Shown in pieces: positions 44,687 through 54,353 of a stretch of DNA of 64,000 nt. Origin of the DNA: Pseudomonas sp. PD9R (GTDB lineage: Bacteria > Pseudomonadota > Gammaproteobacteria > Pseudomonadales > Pseudomonadaceae); the NCBI RefSeq assembly GCF_019200975.1, contig NZ_JAHTMR010000005.1:1-64000 (forward strand). Reading direction: 5' to 3'. The notes under the pieces were generated by a model. It did no database searches, had not been told where the DNA came from, and saw only the letters and a program-made list of their open reading frames with translations. A program made the translations under genes and the position numbers. Positions within the stretch are counted from its first letter, which is position 1; each line of letters opens with the position of its first letter.

Positions 44687-45475
44687 CTAAAATCCCAGGC
44701 TGGATAACAAATCGTCCACATCGTCCTGACCGGACACAACGTCTTCTCTTTTATCGGCATGAATCTGCGGACCTTCACCCTGAGAGAGATGTTTTTGTGG
44801 ATCTTTTTCTGCAAGCATCGCTTCACGGTCATGTTCGATGCCCGCAAAGCGGTCCACCTGACTGGCCATCAGCACAAGCTTGAGCAGGTTGCTTTCAACT
44901 TCGGTGACCAGTTGGGTCACGCGCTTGATCACTTGACCTGTGAGGTCCTGATAATCCTGGGCGAGCAGGATGTCGTTGAGGTTGCTCGACACGGCGCGCC
45001 CGTCTTCAGCACTGCGTGACAAGAACCCGTCGACTCGCCGCGCCAGCTCGCGGAACTCTTCAGCCCCGACTTCGCGGCGCATGAAACGTCCCCAGTCCGT
45101 GCTCAAGGCCTGGGCTTCATCGCTCAGGCGGTTGACCAGCGGCGTGGCGTTTTCCACCAGGTCCATGGTGCGGTTGGCCGCGGCCTCGGTCAGCTTGACC
45201 ACATACCCCAGACGCTCGGTGGCATCGGTGATCTGTGACACTTCCTCGGCTTGCGGCATGTGCGGGTCAATCTGGAAATTGACGATCGCGCTGTGCAACT
45301 CGCGGGTGAGCTTGCCCACTTCCTGATACAGGCCGCGATCACGGGTCTGATTGAGCTCATGGATCAATTGCACAGCATCGCCAAACCTGCCTTTTTCAAG
45401 GCTTGCGACCAGTTCGACGGCGTGTTTCTTCAGGGTCGATTCAAAATCGCCCTGTGATGATTCGTTATGCCCCAT
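44687..45475 (-). CDS. cheZ: CheY-phosphate phosphatase CheZ
   Basis: This 262-residue, largely helical protein has the catalytic region NDILLAQDYQDLTGQVIKRV (phosphatase Asp/Gln in QDYQDLTGQ) and the C-terminal CheY-binding helix (DVDDLLSSLGF at the end). It dephosphorylates CheY-P. It lies between cheY and cheA in the operon. Confidence 0.95.
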   Translation of the reverse strand: MGHNESSQGDFESTLKKHAVELVASLEKGRFGDAVQLIHELNQTRDRGLYQEVGKLTRELHSAIVNFQIDPHMPQAEEVSQITDATERLGYVVKLTEAAANRTMDLVENATPLVNRLSDEAQALSTDWGRFMRREVGAEEFRELARRVDGFLSRSAEDGRAVSSNLNDILLAQDYQDLTGQVIKRVTQLVTEVESNLLKLVLMASQVDRFAGIEHDREAMLAEKDPQKHLSQGEGPQIHADKREDVVSGQDDVDDLLSSLGF

Positions 45476-45494
45476 AGCTCCCCCGTGGCGCAGT

Positions 45495-45878
45495 TCAACC
45501 GATGCGTTCGAAAATCTTCTCGATTTTTTCTTTCAACGCCTGGGCCGTGAAGGGTTTGACCACATAGCCGTTAACACCGGCCTGGGCCGCTTCGATGATC
45601 TGCTCGCGCTTGGCTTCAGCGGTCACCATCAGCACCGGCAGGTGCTTGAGTTTTTCATCGGCACGCACGTGGCGCAGCAGATCGATACCGGTCATGCCAG
45701 GCATGTTCCAGTCCGTTACCAGAAAGTCGATGCTCCCGCTGTTGAGAACCGGAATGGCTGTAGTGCCATCGTCGGCCTCGACCGTGTTGGTGAACCCAAG
45801 GTCACGCAACAGGTTTTTTATGATCCGCCGCATCGTTGAGAAGTCATCAACGATGAGGATTTTCATGTTCTTGTCCAA
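45495..45878 (-). CDS. cheY: chemotaxis response regulator CheY
   Basis: This single-domain receiver protein signals to the motor switch. Acidic residues sit in IVDDFSTM, the acceptor aspartate in VTDWNMPG and the conserved lysine in VVKPFTA. The usual annotation would start at ATG 45866 (123 residues). GGAGG lies five bases before a TTG at 45878, and the resulting N-terminus [12 protein letters not shown] aligns with E. coli and Vibrio CheY, so I extend to 127 residues (acceptor D56). The ATG start remains possible. Confidence 0.93.
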   Translation of the reverse strand: MDKNMKILIVDDFSTMRRIIKNLLRDLGFTNTVEADDGTTAIPVLNSGSIDFLVTDWNMPGMTGIDLLRHVRADEKLKHLPVLMVTAEAKREQIIEAAQAGVNGYVVKPFTAQALKEKIEKIFERIG

Positions 45879-46032
45879 TTCGACCTCCAAGCAGACTAAA
45901 ACGCGCCCAGCACCTGGACGCGCCATTTCAATCAATCTGGCAAAGCACTCAATGACTGTCTGGAGTACAACGGATCGAAACCGGCGCGGTTCAACACCCC
46001 ACCAGCCACGTCGCAGTGCCCCCACACTGCCT

Positions 46033-46773
46033 TCAACGCGCTCGCCACTCTCCCAAACGCCCCCGCAAACGGGCCGCGCACTGGCTGTGTAACTGGCTGA
46101 CCCGAGATTCGCTAACCCCCAGGACCTCACCGATTTCCTTGAGATTCAACTCTTCGTCGTAGTACAGCGCCAACACCAGTCGCTCGCGCTCCGGCAAATT
46201 GGCAATCGCGTCCGCCAGCGCCGCCTGGAAGCGTTCATCTTCCAGATCGCGTGACGGCTCGAGATGAGCACTCGCGCCATCCTCGTGCAGCCCTTCATGT
46301 TCGCCGTCCTGCAACAGATCGTCGAAACTGAATAACCGGCTGCCCAGGGTGTCGTTCAAAATCCCGTAGTAATCGTCGAGACTCAATTGGAGTTCGGCCG
46401 CAACCTCGTGATCTTTAGCGTCACGGCCGGTTTTAGCTTCAATCGAGCGAATTGCGTCGCTGACCATCCGCGTATTGCGGTGGACCGAACGTGGTGCCCA
46501 GTCGCCCTTGCGGACTTCATCGAGCATGGCGCCACGGATACGGATGCCCGCGTACGTCTCGAAACTGGCGCCTTTGCTGGCGTCGTATTTGGTCGATACT
46601 TCCAGCAGGCCGATCATCCCGGCCTGGATCAGGTCTTCGACCTGGACACTGGCCGGCAGACGCGCCAGCAAGTGGTAGGCAATGCGCTTGACCAGTGGCG
46701 CGTAACGCTCGATCAACTCGTACTGCGCGTCACGTGCCGACTTCTTGTAAAGGTTGTAACCGCTTGCGCTCAT
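46033..46773 (-). CDS. fliA: flagellar sigma factor FliA (sigma-28)
   Basis: This 246-residue sigma-70-family factor has regions 2 ([33 protein letters not shown]), 3 and 4 ([34 protein letters not shown]). It directs late flagellar genes such as flagellin and chemotaxis receptors. The ATG at 46773 overlaps the fleN stop (ATGA) and gives [13 protein letters not shown], the family N-terminus. Confidence 0.96.
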   Translation of the reverse strand: MSASGYNLYKKSARDAQYELIERYAPLVKRIAYHLLARLPASVQVEDLIQAGMIGLLEVSTKYDASKGASFETYAGIRIRGAMLDEVRKGDWAPRSVHRNTRMVSDAIRSIEAKTGRDAKDHEVAAELQLSLDDYYGILNDTLGSRLFSFDDLLQDGEHEGLHEDGASAHLEPSRDLEDERFQAALADAIANLPERERLVLALYYDEELNLKEIGEVLGVSESRVSQLHSQCAARLRGRLGEWRAR

Positions 46774-47600
46774 AGCACAGGCCCTGCGGTTTGTTGCACG
46801 AGGCGCTCGACGAAAAACTCCAGGTGCCCACGCGGGTTGGCCGGCAACGGCCAGGTATCGACCTTTTGCGCGATGGCCTTGAACGCCAGCGAGCACTTGG
46901 AACGCGGGAACGCTTCGTAAACGGCACGCTGCTTCTGCACAGCCTTGCGCACGCTTTCGTCGTAAGGCACGGCGCCAACGTATTGCAAGGCGACATCGAG
47001 GAAGCGATCCGTAACCTTGGTCAGTTTGGCGAACAGGTTGCGGCCTTCTTGCGGGCTCTGCGCCATGTTGGCCAGGACGCGAAAACGGTTCATGCCGTAA
47101 TCGCGGTTCAGCAGTTTGATCAATGCGTAGGCGTCGGTAATTGACGTCGGTTCATCGCAGACCACCAGCAACACTTCCTGGGCGGCGCGGACAAAACTGA
47201 CTACCGAGTCACCGATACCCGCAGCGGTGTCGATCACCAGTACGTCGAGGTTGTCGCCGATGTCACTGAAGGCCTGGATCAAGCCGGCGTGTTGCGCCGG
47301 GCTCAAGTGAACCATGCTCTGGGTGCCGGATGCGGCCGGAACGATGCGGATGCCGCCAGGGCCTTGCAACAGCACGTCGCGCAACTCGCAGCGGCCTTCG
47401 ATCACATCGGCCAGGGTACGTTTGGGTGTCAGACCCAGCAGAACGTCGACGTTCGCCAGTCCCAGATCGGCGTCAAGCAGCATGACGCGCCGGCCGAGCT
47501 CAGCCAAAGCCAGGGACAAGTTCACTGACACGTTAGTTTTCCCGACGCCACCTTTGCCGCCGGTCACCGCGATCACCTGTACGGGATGCATGCTGCCCAT
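46770..47600 (-). CDS. fleN: flagellar number regulator FleN (FlhG)
   Basis: This 276-residue MinD/ParA-type ATPase has a deviant Walker A (GGKGGVGKTN, residues 13-22), DADLGLANVD and VIDTAAGIGDSV. In Pseudomonas it binds FleQ and limits flagella to the proper number. The upstream sequence offers only a weak ribosome-binding site (GGTAAAGAAA), while a 35-codon ORF ends one base before this ATG, so coupled translation is likely. It overlaps fliA by four bases. Confidence 0.95.
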   Translation of the reverse strand: MGSMHPVQVIAVTGGKGGVGKTNVSVNLSLALAELGRRVMLLDADLGLANVDVLLGLTPKRTLADVIEGRCELRDVLLQGPGGIRIVPAASGTQSMVHLSPAQHAGLIQAFSDIGDNLDVLVIDTAAGIGDSVVSFVRAAQEVLLVVCDEPTSITDAYALIKLLNRDYGMNRFRVLANMAQSPQEGRNLFAKLTKVTDRFLDVALQYVGAVPYDESVRKAVQKQRAVYEAFPRSKCSLAFKAIAQKVDTWPLPANPRGHLEFFVERLVQQTAGPVL

Positions 47601-47601
47601 G

Positions 47602-47709
47602 TTATTTCTTTACCTTGTCTTGCATAGACGGAGGCCACATTACTGGCTGCGCGTTCACTAACGGAACAATGCATGGCAGACCATCGATGTAGGTACAAAA
47701 ACTATTCAT
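47602..47709 (-). CDS. 35-residue leader-like ORF between flhF and fleN
   Basis: The ORF starts ATG at 47709 with GAGG ideally placed five bases upstream; that ribosome-binding site overlaps the flhF stop codon (TGAGG). It ends TAA one base before the fleN ATG. The predicted peptide contains two cysteines and an aromatic/proline-rich middle (NSFCTYIDGLPCIVPL, PVMWPPSMQDKVKK) and matches no family I know. It may be a coupling leader for fleN or a small protein. No homolog search was possible. Confidence 0.45.
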   Translation of the reverse strand: MNSFCTYIDGLPCIVPLVNAQPVMWPPSMQDKVKK

Positions 47710-47716
47710 TGTTACC

Positions 47717-49051
47717 TCAGCCAACCTGCTTGGTCGGGCTGTGGTAGATGTCAGCGAACATGTCAGCCATGGCTTCTTCGCTGGGTTCTTCCTGCATTTG
47801 CACGCTAACGGCGCGACTGACCAATTGGTGACGACGCGGCAGATGCAAATCATCCGGAATCCGCGGGCCGTCGGTCAGATACGCCACCGGCAATTCATGA
47901 CTGATCGCCAGGCTCAACACCTCGCCCAGACTTGCCGATTCATCCAGTTTAGTCAGGATGCAGCCAGCGAGCCCGCAGCGCTTGTAACTGTGATAAGCGG
48001 CCGTTAGAACCTGTTTCTGGCTGGTGGTTGCCAGGACCAGGTAATTTTTTGATTTGATGCCGCGACCGGCCAGGCTTTCAAGCTGCATGCGCAGCGCTGG
48101 ATCGCTGGCCTGCAGGCCTGCGGTATCGATCAACACCACGCGTTTGCGCAGCAATGGATCCAGTGCCTGCACCAGCGATTGCCCCGGATCGACGTGGGTC
48201 ACCGACACGTTGAGAATCCGACCGAGGGTCTTGAGTTGTTCCTGAGCCCCGATTCGAAAGCTGTCCATGCTCACCAACGCAATGTTCTGCGCGCCGTACT
48301 TGAGCACATAACGGGCAGCCAGTTTGGCCAGGGTGGTGGTCTTGCCCATGCCTGCAGGGCCGACCATGGCAATCACCCCGCCCTCTTCGAGCGGTTCAAT
48401 TTCCGGTGTCGAGATCATCCGCGCCAGGTGCGCCAGCAACATGCGCCAGGCCTGACGAGGCTCTTCAATATCGGTAATCATTGCCAGCAGGTCGCGGGAC
48501 AACGGGCCGGACAAGCCGATACGTTGCAGGCGCCGCCACAGGTTGGCCTGGGCCGGGCGGCTGCCTTGCAGCTGATTCCAGGCCAGGGAGCCGAGTTGTA
48601 CTTCCATCAGCTCGCGCAGGCTGTTGAGCTCGAAACGCATCGAATCGAAAGCACGCGGATCAACGCCGCCAGAGGCGGGCGAAGGAGCCGGCGCGGCGCG
48701 GCGAGGCTCGGCATACGTCGGCTCGATCAGCGGCTCGGCGGCGGTCAGTGGCAGGCCGGCGAACAACTGGCGATTGGTCGACTTGTCGCCGTCGGTCTCG
48801 CCTTCGCCACGCAGGCTCAGTTCCGCCTGGGCGGTGACGATCCGCGACTGAGTCTTGCGCAGCTCGTCTTCAAGTTCCATGTTCGGAACCCGAGGGGCCA
48901 GCGCCGACAGCTTGTAATCCAGGGCAGCCGTCAGCTCGACACCACCGGCGATCCGGCGGTTGCCAATGATGGCGGCATCAGCGCCCAGCTCATCACGAAC
49001 CAGTTTCATGGCCTGACGCATATCGGCGGCGAAAAAACGCTTAACTTGCAT
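47717..49051 (-). CDS. flhF: flagellar placement GTPase FlhF
   Basis: The 444-residue product has an N-terminal basic B domain, an N domain and the SRP-type GTPase G domain (GPAGMGKTTTLAKLA near residue 228, SMDSFRIGAQEQL, DTAGLQASD, TKLDESASLG). It marks the pole for flagellar assembly and works with FleN. It begins 12 bases after flhA. Confidence 0.96.
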   Translation of the reverse strand: MQVKRFFAADMRQAMKLVRDELGADAAIIGNRRIAGGVELTAALDYKLSALAPRVPNMELEDELRKTQSRIVTAQAELSLRGEGETDGDKSTNRQLFAGLPLTAAEPLIEPTYAEPRRAAPAPSPASGGVDPRAFDSMRFELNSLRELMEVQLGSLAWNQLQGSRPAQANLWRRLQRIGLSGPLSRDLLAMITDIEEPRQAWRMLLAHLARMISTPEIEPLEEGGVIAMVGPAGMGKTTTLAKLAARYVLKYGAQNIALVSMDSFRIGAQEQLKTLGRILNVSVTHVDPGQSLVQALDPLLRKRVVLIDTAGLQASDPALRMQLESLAGRGIKSKNYLVLATTSQKQVLTAAYHSYKRCGLAGCILTKLDESASLGEVLSLAISHELPVAYLTDGPRIPDDLHLPRRHQLVSRAVSVQMQEEPSEEAMADMFADIYHSPTKQVG

Positions 49052-49062
49052 AAACCACTACC

Positions 49063-51192
49063 TCAGCCGTTGGGCCCTACTGTCGCAACGATGGTCACTT
49101 GCTTGTTGTCAGGGATTTCCTGGTAAGCCAACACATGCAAACCCGGGACTGCCAGTCGGCCAAATCGCGAAAGCATCGCGCGAACCGGACCGGCCACCAG
49201 CAGAATCACCGGTTGACCTTGCATCTCTTGACGCTGCGCCGCATCAATCAACGAGCGCTGCAGCTTCTCAGCCATGCTTGGCTCCAGCAGAACGCCCTCT
49301 TCCGAGCCTTGTCCTGCCTTCTGCAGACTATTGAGCAATATTTGTTCCAACCTTGGCTCCAGAGTGATAACTGGTAGCTCCGACTCAGTGCCTACAATGC
49401 TTTGCACGATTGCGCGGGATACGCCGACGCGCACAGCGGCCACCAAGGCGGCAGTATCTTGACTCTTGGCGGCATTGTTCGCGATGGCTTCGGCAATGCT
49501 GCGGATATCGCGCACCGGCACTTGCTCGGCCAACAGCGCCTGCAATACCTTGAGCAATTGCGACAGCGAAACCACGCCCGGCACCAGCTCTTCTGCCAGT
49601 TTTGGCGAGCTTTTGGCCAGCAACTGCATGAGCTGCTGCACTTCTTCGTGACCGATCAGCTCGCTCGAATGCTTATACAAAATCTGGTTCAAGTGCGTTG
49701 CCACTACTGTACTGGCATCGACCACAGTGTAACCAAGGGATTGCGCCTGGGCACGCTGGCTGATTTCAATCCAGACCGCCTCCAGGCCGAAAGCCGGATC
49801 TTTGGCGGTGATGCCGTTGAGCGAGCCGTAGACCTGCCCCGGGTTGATCGCCAGTTCGCGCTCCGGGTAAATCTCGGCTTCGGCCAGAATCACCCCCATC
49901 AGGGTCAAACGATAAGCACTTGGCGCCAAATCGAGGTTGTCACGAATGTGCACGGTCGGCATCAGGAAGCCGAGGTCCTGGGAGAGCTTCTTGCGCACAC
50001 CCTTGATTCGAGCAAGCAGCTGACCACCCTGATTGCGGTCCACCAGCGGAATCAGGCGATAGCCCACTTCCAGGCCGATCATGTCGATGGGCGTCACGTC
50101 GTCCCAGCCAAGCTCCTTGGTTTCCTGCGCGCGGGCCGGCGAAGGCAGCAACTCTTGCTGCCGCTTGACCTCTTGCAGCGCGTGCACCTTGGCCACGCTC
50201 TGCTTCTTCCAGAACAGATAGGCACCGCCAGCCGCCAGGGCCGCCATGCTCAGAAAAGAGAAATGCGGCATGCGGGGCACCAGGCCCATGACCGCCATCA
50301 AGCCCGCAGCCACCGCCAACGCTTTGGGCGAGGCGAACATCTGGCGACTGATCTGTTTGCCCATGTCTTCCGAACCGGAAGCACGGGTCACCATGATCGC
50401 GGCCGCGGTGGACAGCAGCAGTGATGGCAATTGCGCCACCAAACCGTCACCAATGGTCAACAGCGCGTAAACCTTGCCGGCGTCGCCGAAGGTCATGCCG
50501 TGCTGGAAGATACCGACCGCCATGCCGCCGATCAGGTTGATAAACAAAATCAGCAGACCGGCGATGGCGTCACCGCGAACGAATTTGCTGGCACCGTCCA
50601 TGGAGCCGTAGAACTCGGCCTCCTGCGCAACCTCCAGCCGGCGCAGCTTGGCCTGGTTCTGGTCGATCAGGCCGGCGTTGAGGTCGGCGTCGATGGCCAT
50701 TTGTTTGCCAGGCATCGCATCGAGGGTGAAACGCGCACTCACCTCGGAAATCCGCCCGGCACCCTTGGTCACCACGACGAAGTTGATGATCATCAAAATC
50801 GCGAAAACCACGATACCGACCACGTAGTTACCGCCGATCACCACCTCACCGAAGGCCTGGATCACCTTGCCTGCGGCGGCGTGGCCGTCCTGACCGTGGA
50901 GCATAACCACTCGCGTGGAGGCCACGTTCAAGGCCAGTCGCAGCAACGTCGCCACCAGCAGAATGGTCGGGAATACCGCGAAATCCAGCGGCCGCAAGGC
51001 GTACACGCACACCAGCAACACGACAATCGACAGGGCGATGTTGAAGGTAAAAAACACGTCGAGCAGGAACGGCGGCACCGGCAACATCATCATCGCCAGC
51101 ATGACCAGCAGCAACAGCGGCACGCCCAGATTGCCTCGACTGAGGTCTGCGATGTTGCTGCGGGCACTGTTGATTAACTGAGAGCGATCCAC
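49063..51192 (-). CDS. flhA: flagellar export gate protein FlhA
   Basis: This 709-residue protein has eight N-terminal helices (GNLGVPLLLLVMLAMMMLPV), the conserved FHIPEP segment (VVVTKGAGRISEVSARFTLD, MPGKQMAIDADLNAG) and a large cytoplasmic domain that receives export substrates and chaperones. It starts with GTG. A sigma-54 promoter candidate lies 60-78 bases upstream, so flhA probably begins the flhA-flhF-fleN-fliA transcript. Confidence 0.96.
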   Translation of the reverse strand: MDRSQLINSARSNIADLSRGNLGVPLLLLVMLAMMMLPVPPFLLDVFFTFNIALSIVVLLVCVYALRPLDFAVFPTILLVATLLRLALNVASTRVVMLHGQDGHAAAGKVIQAFGEVVIGGNYVVGIVVFAILMIINFVVVTKGAGRISEVSARFTLDAMPGKQMAIDADLNAGLIDQNQAKLRRLEVAQEAEFYGSMDGASKFVRGDAIAGLLILFINLIGGMAVGIFQHGMTFGDAGKVYALLTIGDGLVAQLPSLLLSTAAAIMVTRASGSEDMGKQISRQMFASPKALAVAAGLMAVMGLVPRMPHFSFLSMAALAAGGAYLFWKKQSVAKVHALQEVKRQQELLPSPARAQETKELGWDDVTPIDMIGLEVGYRLIPLVDRNQGGQLLARIKGVRKKLSQDLGFLMPTVHIRDNLDLAPSAYRLTLMGVILAEAEIYPERELAINPGQVYGSLNGITAKDPAFGLEAVWIEISQRAQAQSLGYTVVDASTVVATHLNQILYKHSSELIGHEEVQQLMQLLAKSSPKLAEELVPGVVSLSQLLKVLQALLAEQVPVRDIRSIAEAIANNAAKSQDTAALVAAVRVGVSRAIVQSIVGTESELPVITLEPRLEQILLNSLQKAGQGSEEGVLLEPSMAEKLQRSLIDAAQRQEMQGQPVILLVAGPVRAMLSRFGRLAVPGLHVLAYQEIPDNKQVTIVATVGPNG

Positions 51193-51252
51193 CGGTTTTC
51201 CCCGTTCCTTTAAAGCAAACTTTTGACGCCTGAAGCGGGCGCAGGGCGGCTA

Positions 51253-51270
51253 CTGCAAGAAGCTTTCCAA
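51253..51270 (-). promoter_or_regulatory. sigma-54 promoter candidate for flhA
   Basis: On the minus strand TTGGAAAGCTTCTTGCAG has GG and GC dinucleotides exactly ten bases apart and TTGCA at -12, against consensus TGGCACG-N4-TTGCA. RpoN/FleQ control of flhA is known in Pseudomonas. The start codon is 60 bases downstream. Confidence 0.68.
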
Positions 51271-51307
51271 CTTTTGCCGAGGTAGGAAATAGACGGTTTT
51301 CAGAGGC

Positions 51308-51395
51308 CAAATCAAAAGATCGCAGCCTTCGGCAGCTCCTACAGGGAAACGCATTCCCAGGTAGGAGCTGCCGAAGGCTGCGATCTTTTGATTTT
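51308..51395. repeat. REP doublet, outward-facing, between flhB and flhA
   Basis: AATCAAAAGATCGCAGCCTT ... CTCCTACA and, after 18 bases, GTAGGAGCTGCCGAAGGCTG ... TTTTGATT. It begins just after the flhB stop codon and ahead of the flhA promoter, so it may insulate the two transcripts. Confidence 0.92.
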
Positions 51396-51399
51396 CAGA

Positions 51400-52539
51400 T
51401 CAGGAATCGCGCCGCAGATCTGGCGGAATCGGCAAGTCATCCTTGAGCGGATCCGGGCGTTTGCCCTTGCCGGCGCGATATTGCCGGATCTGGTAGACGT
51501 AGGCCAATACCTGCGCCACCGCCAGATACAACCCACCCGGAATTTCCTGCTCAAGCTCGGTGGAATAGTAGATCGACCGCGCCAGCCCCGGAGATTCCAG
51601 CAGCAGAATCTCGTTGGCCGTGGCGATTTCGCGAATTTTCAGGGCCAGGAAGTCAGTGCCCTTGGCCAGCAGTACCGGCGCACTGCCTTTTTCCGGATCG
51701 TATTTGAGGGCCACGGCGTAGTGCGTCGGGTTGGTGATGACCACGTCGGCTTCGGGAATCGCCGCCATCATCCTCCGCTGGGACATTTCACGCTGCAACT
51801 GGCGAATCCGCTGTTTGACCTCTGGCCGTCCTTCCTGGTCTTTATGCTCGTCGCGCACTTCCTGCTTGGTCATCAGCATTTTCTTGTGGCTTTCCCACAG
51901 CTGCACCGGGACGTCCACCGCGGCGATGATGATCAGCCCGCACGCCATCCACAACGTGCTCCAGCCGACCACTTGCAGGCTGTGAATGATCGCCCGATCC
52001 AACGGCTCATGGGCGATACGCAGCAGGTCATCAATGTCCGAGGACAACACTGCCAGCGCCACGAACAGAATAATGATGAACTTGGCCAGAGCCTTGAGCA
52101 GCTCCACCAGCGCCTTGGTGGAAAACATGCGCTTGATGCCCGGAGCAGGATTCATGCGGCTGAATTTGGGCGCCATGGACCCGGCAGCAAACAGCCAGCC
52201 ACCCAGTGAAATCGGGCCGATAATGGCGGCCAGCACCATTGCGACCATGAAGGGCTGGATCGACCACAGCGCTATTAGCCCTGAGTGCATCAGATAGGTG
52301 GCCATGGAGCGTTGATCCAGGATCACTTCCCGAGGCAACGAGAAGTTCAGGCGCATCAACTCCATCATGTCCCGGGCCATTGCTCCACCAAAGCTCAGTA
52401 GCGCGACGGAACCGACGAGCATGATTGCCAGGGTATTGAGTTCCTTGGAGCGGGTAATTTCACCCTTTTCACGGGCGTCACTTTTCTTCTTTGCCGTGGG
52501 GTCTTCTGTTTTGTCCTGACCGCTTTCACTCTCAGCCAT
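51400..52539 (-). CDS. flhB: flagellar export switch protein FlhB
   Basis: This 379-residue protein has four helices and a cytoplasmic C-terminal domain with the autocleavage motif NPTHYAVAL. Cleavage between N and P switches export from rod/hook to filament proteins. The N-terminus is very charged (ESESGQDKTEDPTAKKKSDA). It follows fliR by three bases. Confidence 0.96.
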   Translation of the reverse strand: MAESESGQDKTEDPTAKKKSDAREKGEITRSKELNTLAIMLVGSVALLSFGGAMARDMMELMRLNFSLPREVILDQRSMATYLMHSGLIALWSIQPFMVAMVLAAIIGPISLGGWLFAAGSMAPKFSRMNPAPGIKRMFSTKALVELLKALAKFIIILFVALAVLSSDIDDLLRIAHEPLDRAIIHSLQVVGWSTLWMACGLIIIAAVDVPVQLWESHKKMLMTKQEVRDEHKDQEGRPEVKQRIRQLQREMSQRRMMAAIPEADVVITNPTHYAVALKYDPEKGSAPVLLAKGTDFLALKIREIATANEILLLESPGLARSIYYSTELEQEIPGGLYLAVAQVLAYVYQIRQYRAGKGKRPDPLKDDLPIPPDLRRDS

Positions 52540-52542
52540 GAC

Positions 52543-53325
52543 TCAACGCGCCTGTACCAGTTCGCGTAAAAACTGCAGGGCCTCGGTGGCCAGCGGTTGA
52601 TACTGATTGAGAATGTCCGCCAGCCCGACCCAGACGGTAAACAGCCCGAGCACGAGGATCAGCGGGAAACCGACAGAGAAGATGTTGAGCTGCGGTGCCG
52701 CCCGAGTCATTACGCCAAAGGCGATGTTAATCACCAGCAACGCCGTGATCGCCGGCAACACCAGCAATAACGCCGCGCCAAGCACCCAGCCCAGCTTGCC
52801 GGCCAGCTCCCAGAAATGATTGACCATGAACCCGCTACCCACCGGCAGCGTGGTGAAACTTTCGGTGAGCACTTCGAACACCACCAGATGGCCATTCATC
52901 GACAGGAACAACAGCGTCACCAACATGGTGAAAAACTGCCCGATCACGGCAACCGACACGCCGTTGGTGGGGTCGACCATGGAGGCGAAGCCCATGCCCA
53001 TCTGAATGGCTACGATCTGCCCCGCTACGACGAACGCCTGGAAGAACAACTGCAACGAGAAGCCCATCACCGCGCCGACGAGGATCTGCTCGGCAATCAG
53101 CAGCAACCCGCTCAAATCCAGCGGGTTTACCGGCGGCATGGGCGGCAGGCCAGGGGCAATGACCACGGTAATCGCCAGAGCGAAATACAGCCGTATACGC
53201 TTGGGCACGAGGGTCGTGCCGAACACCGGCATGACCATCAACAGGGAGCCCACGCGAAACAGGGGCAACATGAATGTCGCCACCCAGGTGCTGATCTGCG
53301 TGTCGGTCAGCGCAAGCAGAGACAT
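52543..53325 (-). CDS. fliR: flagellar export protein FliR
   Basis: This 260-residue membrane protein of six to seven helices belongs to the export gate (FliP5-Q4-R1). Conserved segments include FMLPLFRVGSLLMVMPVFG and QMGMGFASMVDPTNGVSV. It follows fliQ by three bases. Confidence 0.95.
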   Translation of the reverse strand: MSLLALTDTQISTWVATFMLPLFRVGSLLMVMPVFGTTLVPKRIRLYFALAITVVIAPGLPPMPPVNPLDLSGLLLIAEQILVGAVMGFSLQLFFQAFVVAGQIVAIQMGMGFASMVDPTNGVSVAVIGQFFTMLVTLLFLSMNGHLVVFEVLTESFTTLPVGSGFMVNHFWELAGKLGWVLGAALLLVLPAITALLVINIAFGVMTRAAPQLNIFSVGFPLILVLGLFTVWVGLADILNQYQPLATEALQFLRELVQAR

Positions 53326-53328
53326 GGT

Positions 53329-53598
53329 TTAGCCGATGACCTGCGGAATGCTGCCGTACAACTGCAGGATGTAGTCCATGAAGGTCTGCACCAGCCATGG
53401 CCCGCCGACGATCAGCGTAACCAGCATCACCAACAGACGCGGCAAAAAGCTCAGGGTCTGTTCGTTGATCTGGGTGGCGGCCTGGAACATCGCTACCAGC
53501 AGGCCCACCAGCAGGCTCGGAATCACCAGCACGGAGACCATCATCGTGGTCAGCCATAGCGCTTCACGGAAGATGTCGACCGCTACTTCAGGCGTCAT
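53329..53598 (-). CDS. fliQ: flagellar export protein FliQ
   Basis: This 89-residue protein with two helices ([40 protein letters not shown]) is a subunit of the export gate. I chose the ATG at 53598, overlapping the fliP stop by four bases; an upstream in-frame start lies inside fliP. Confidence 0.96.
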   Translation of the reverse strand: MTPEVAVDIFREALWLTTMMVSVLVIPSLLVGLLVAMFQAATQINEQTLSFLPRLLVMLVTLIVGGPWLVQTFMDYILQLYGSIPQVIG

Positions 53599-54353
53599 GG
53601 CGATACACCGCCGAAGCTGCTGGCCAGAGTGCCGATAATCAACGCCCAACCATCCACCAGCACGAACAGCATGATCTTGAATGGCAAGGAAATGATCAGA
53701 GGCGACAGCATCATCATCCCCATGGCCATCAGCACACTGGCCACGACCAGGTCGATGATCAGGAATGGAATGAAGATCATGAAACCGATCTGGAATGCGG
53801 TTTTAAGCTCCGAGGTCACGAACGCCGGCACCAGAATGGTTAAAGGCGCCTGATCCGGCGTGGCAATGTCGGTGCGCTTGGACAGGCGCATGAACAGCTC
53901 CAGATCACTGGTACGCGTCTGGGCGAGCATGAAGTCCTTGATCGGCACCTGCGCCTTGGCCACCGCATCCTGTGCGGTCAGCTTTTCCGCCAGATAGGGT
54001 TGCAAGGCATCCTGGTTAACCCGATCGAATACCGGTGCCATGATGAACAGGGTCAGAAACAGCGCCATACCCGTGAGAATCTGGTTCGACGGCGTCTGTT
54101 GCAGGCCCAGCGCCTGACGCAGGATCGAGAAGACGATGATGATCCGGGTAAAACTGGTCATCAGCATGACGAACGCCGGGATAAAACTCAGCGCAGTCAT
54201 GATCAGCAGGATCTGCAGACTGACCGAGTATTCCTGGGCTCCCTGCGCATTGGTGCCCAAGGTGATCGCCGGGATCGACAACGGATCGGCGGCGAACGCC
54301 AGTGGCGCAGCCAGCATCAGGGCCAGCGTCAAGACGATGCGTAACGCACCCAT
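53595..54353 (-). CDS. fliP: flagellar export protein FliP
   Basis: This 252-residue protein has a cleavable signal peptide (to AFA, residue 22) and four helices. Family segments [20 protein letters not shown] and [20 protein letters not shown] are intact. Five copies form the core of the export gate. It overlaps both neighbours. Confidence 0.96.
   Translation of the reverse strand: MGALRIVLTLALMLAAPLAFAADPLSIPAITLGTNAQGAQEYSVSLQILLIMTALSFIPAFVMLMTSFTRIIIVFSILRQALGLQQTPSNQILTGMALFLTLFIMAPVFDRVNQDALQPYLAEKLTAQDAVAKAQVPIKDFMLAQTRTSDLELFMRLSKRTDIATPDQAPLTILVPAFVTSELKTAFQIGFMIFIPFLIIDLVVASVLMAMGMMMLSPLIISLPFKIMLFVLVDGWALIIGTLASSFGGVSP

Noticed and set aside
45879..46032. Separate FliA or sigma-54 promoter for cheY
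   Set aside because: I looked for GG-N10-GC and for TAAA-N15-GCCGATAA patterns in the fliA-cheY gap and found no convincing match.
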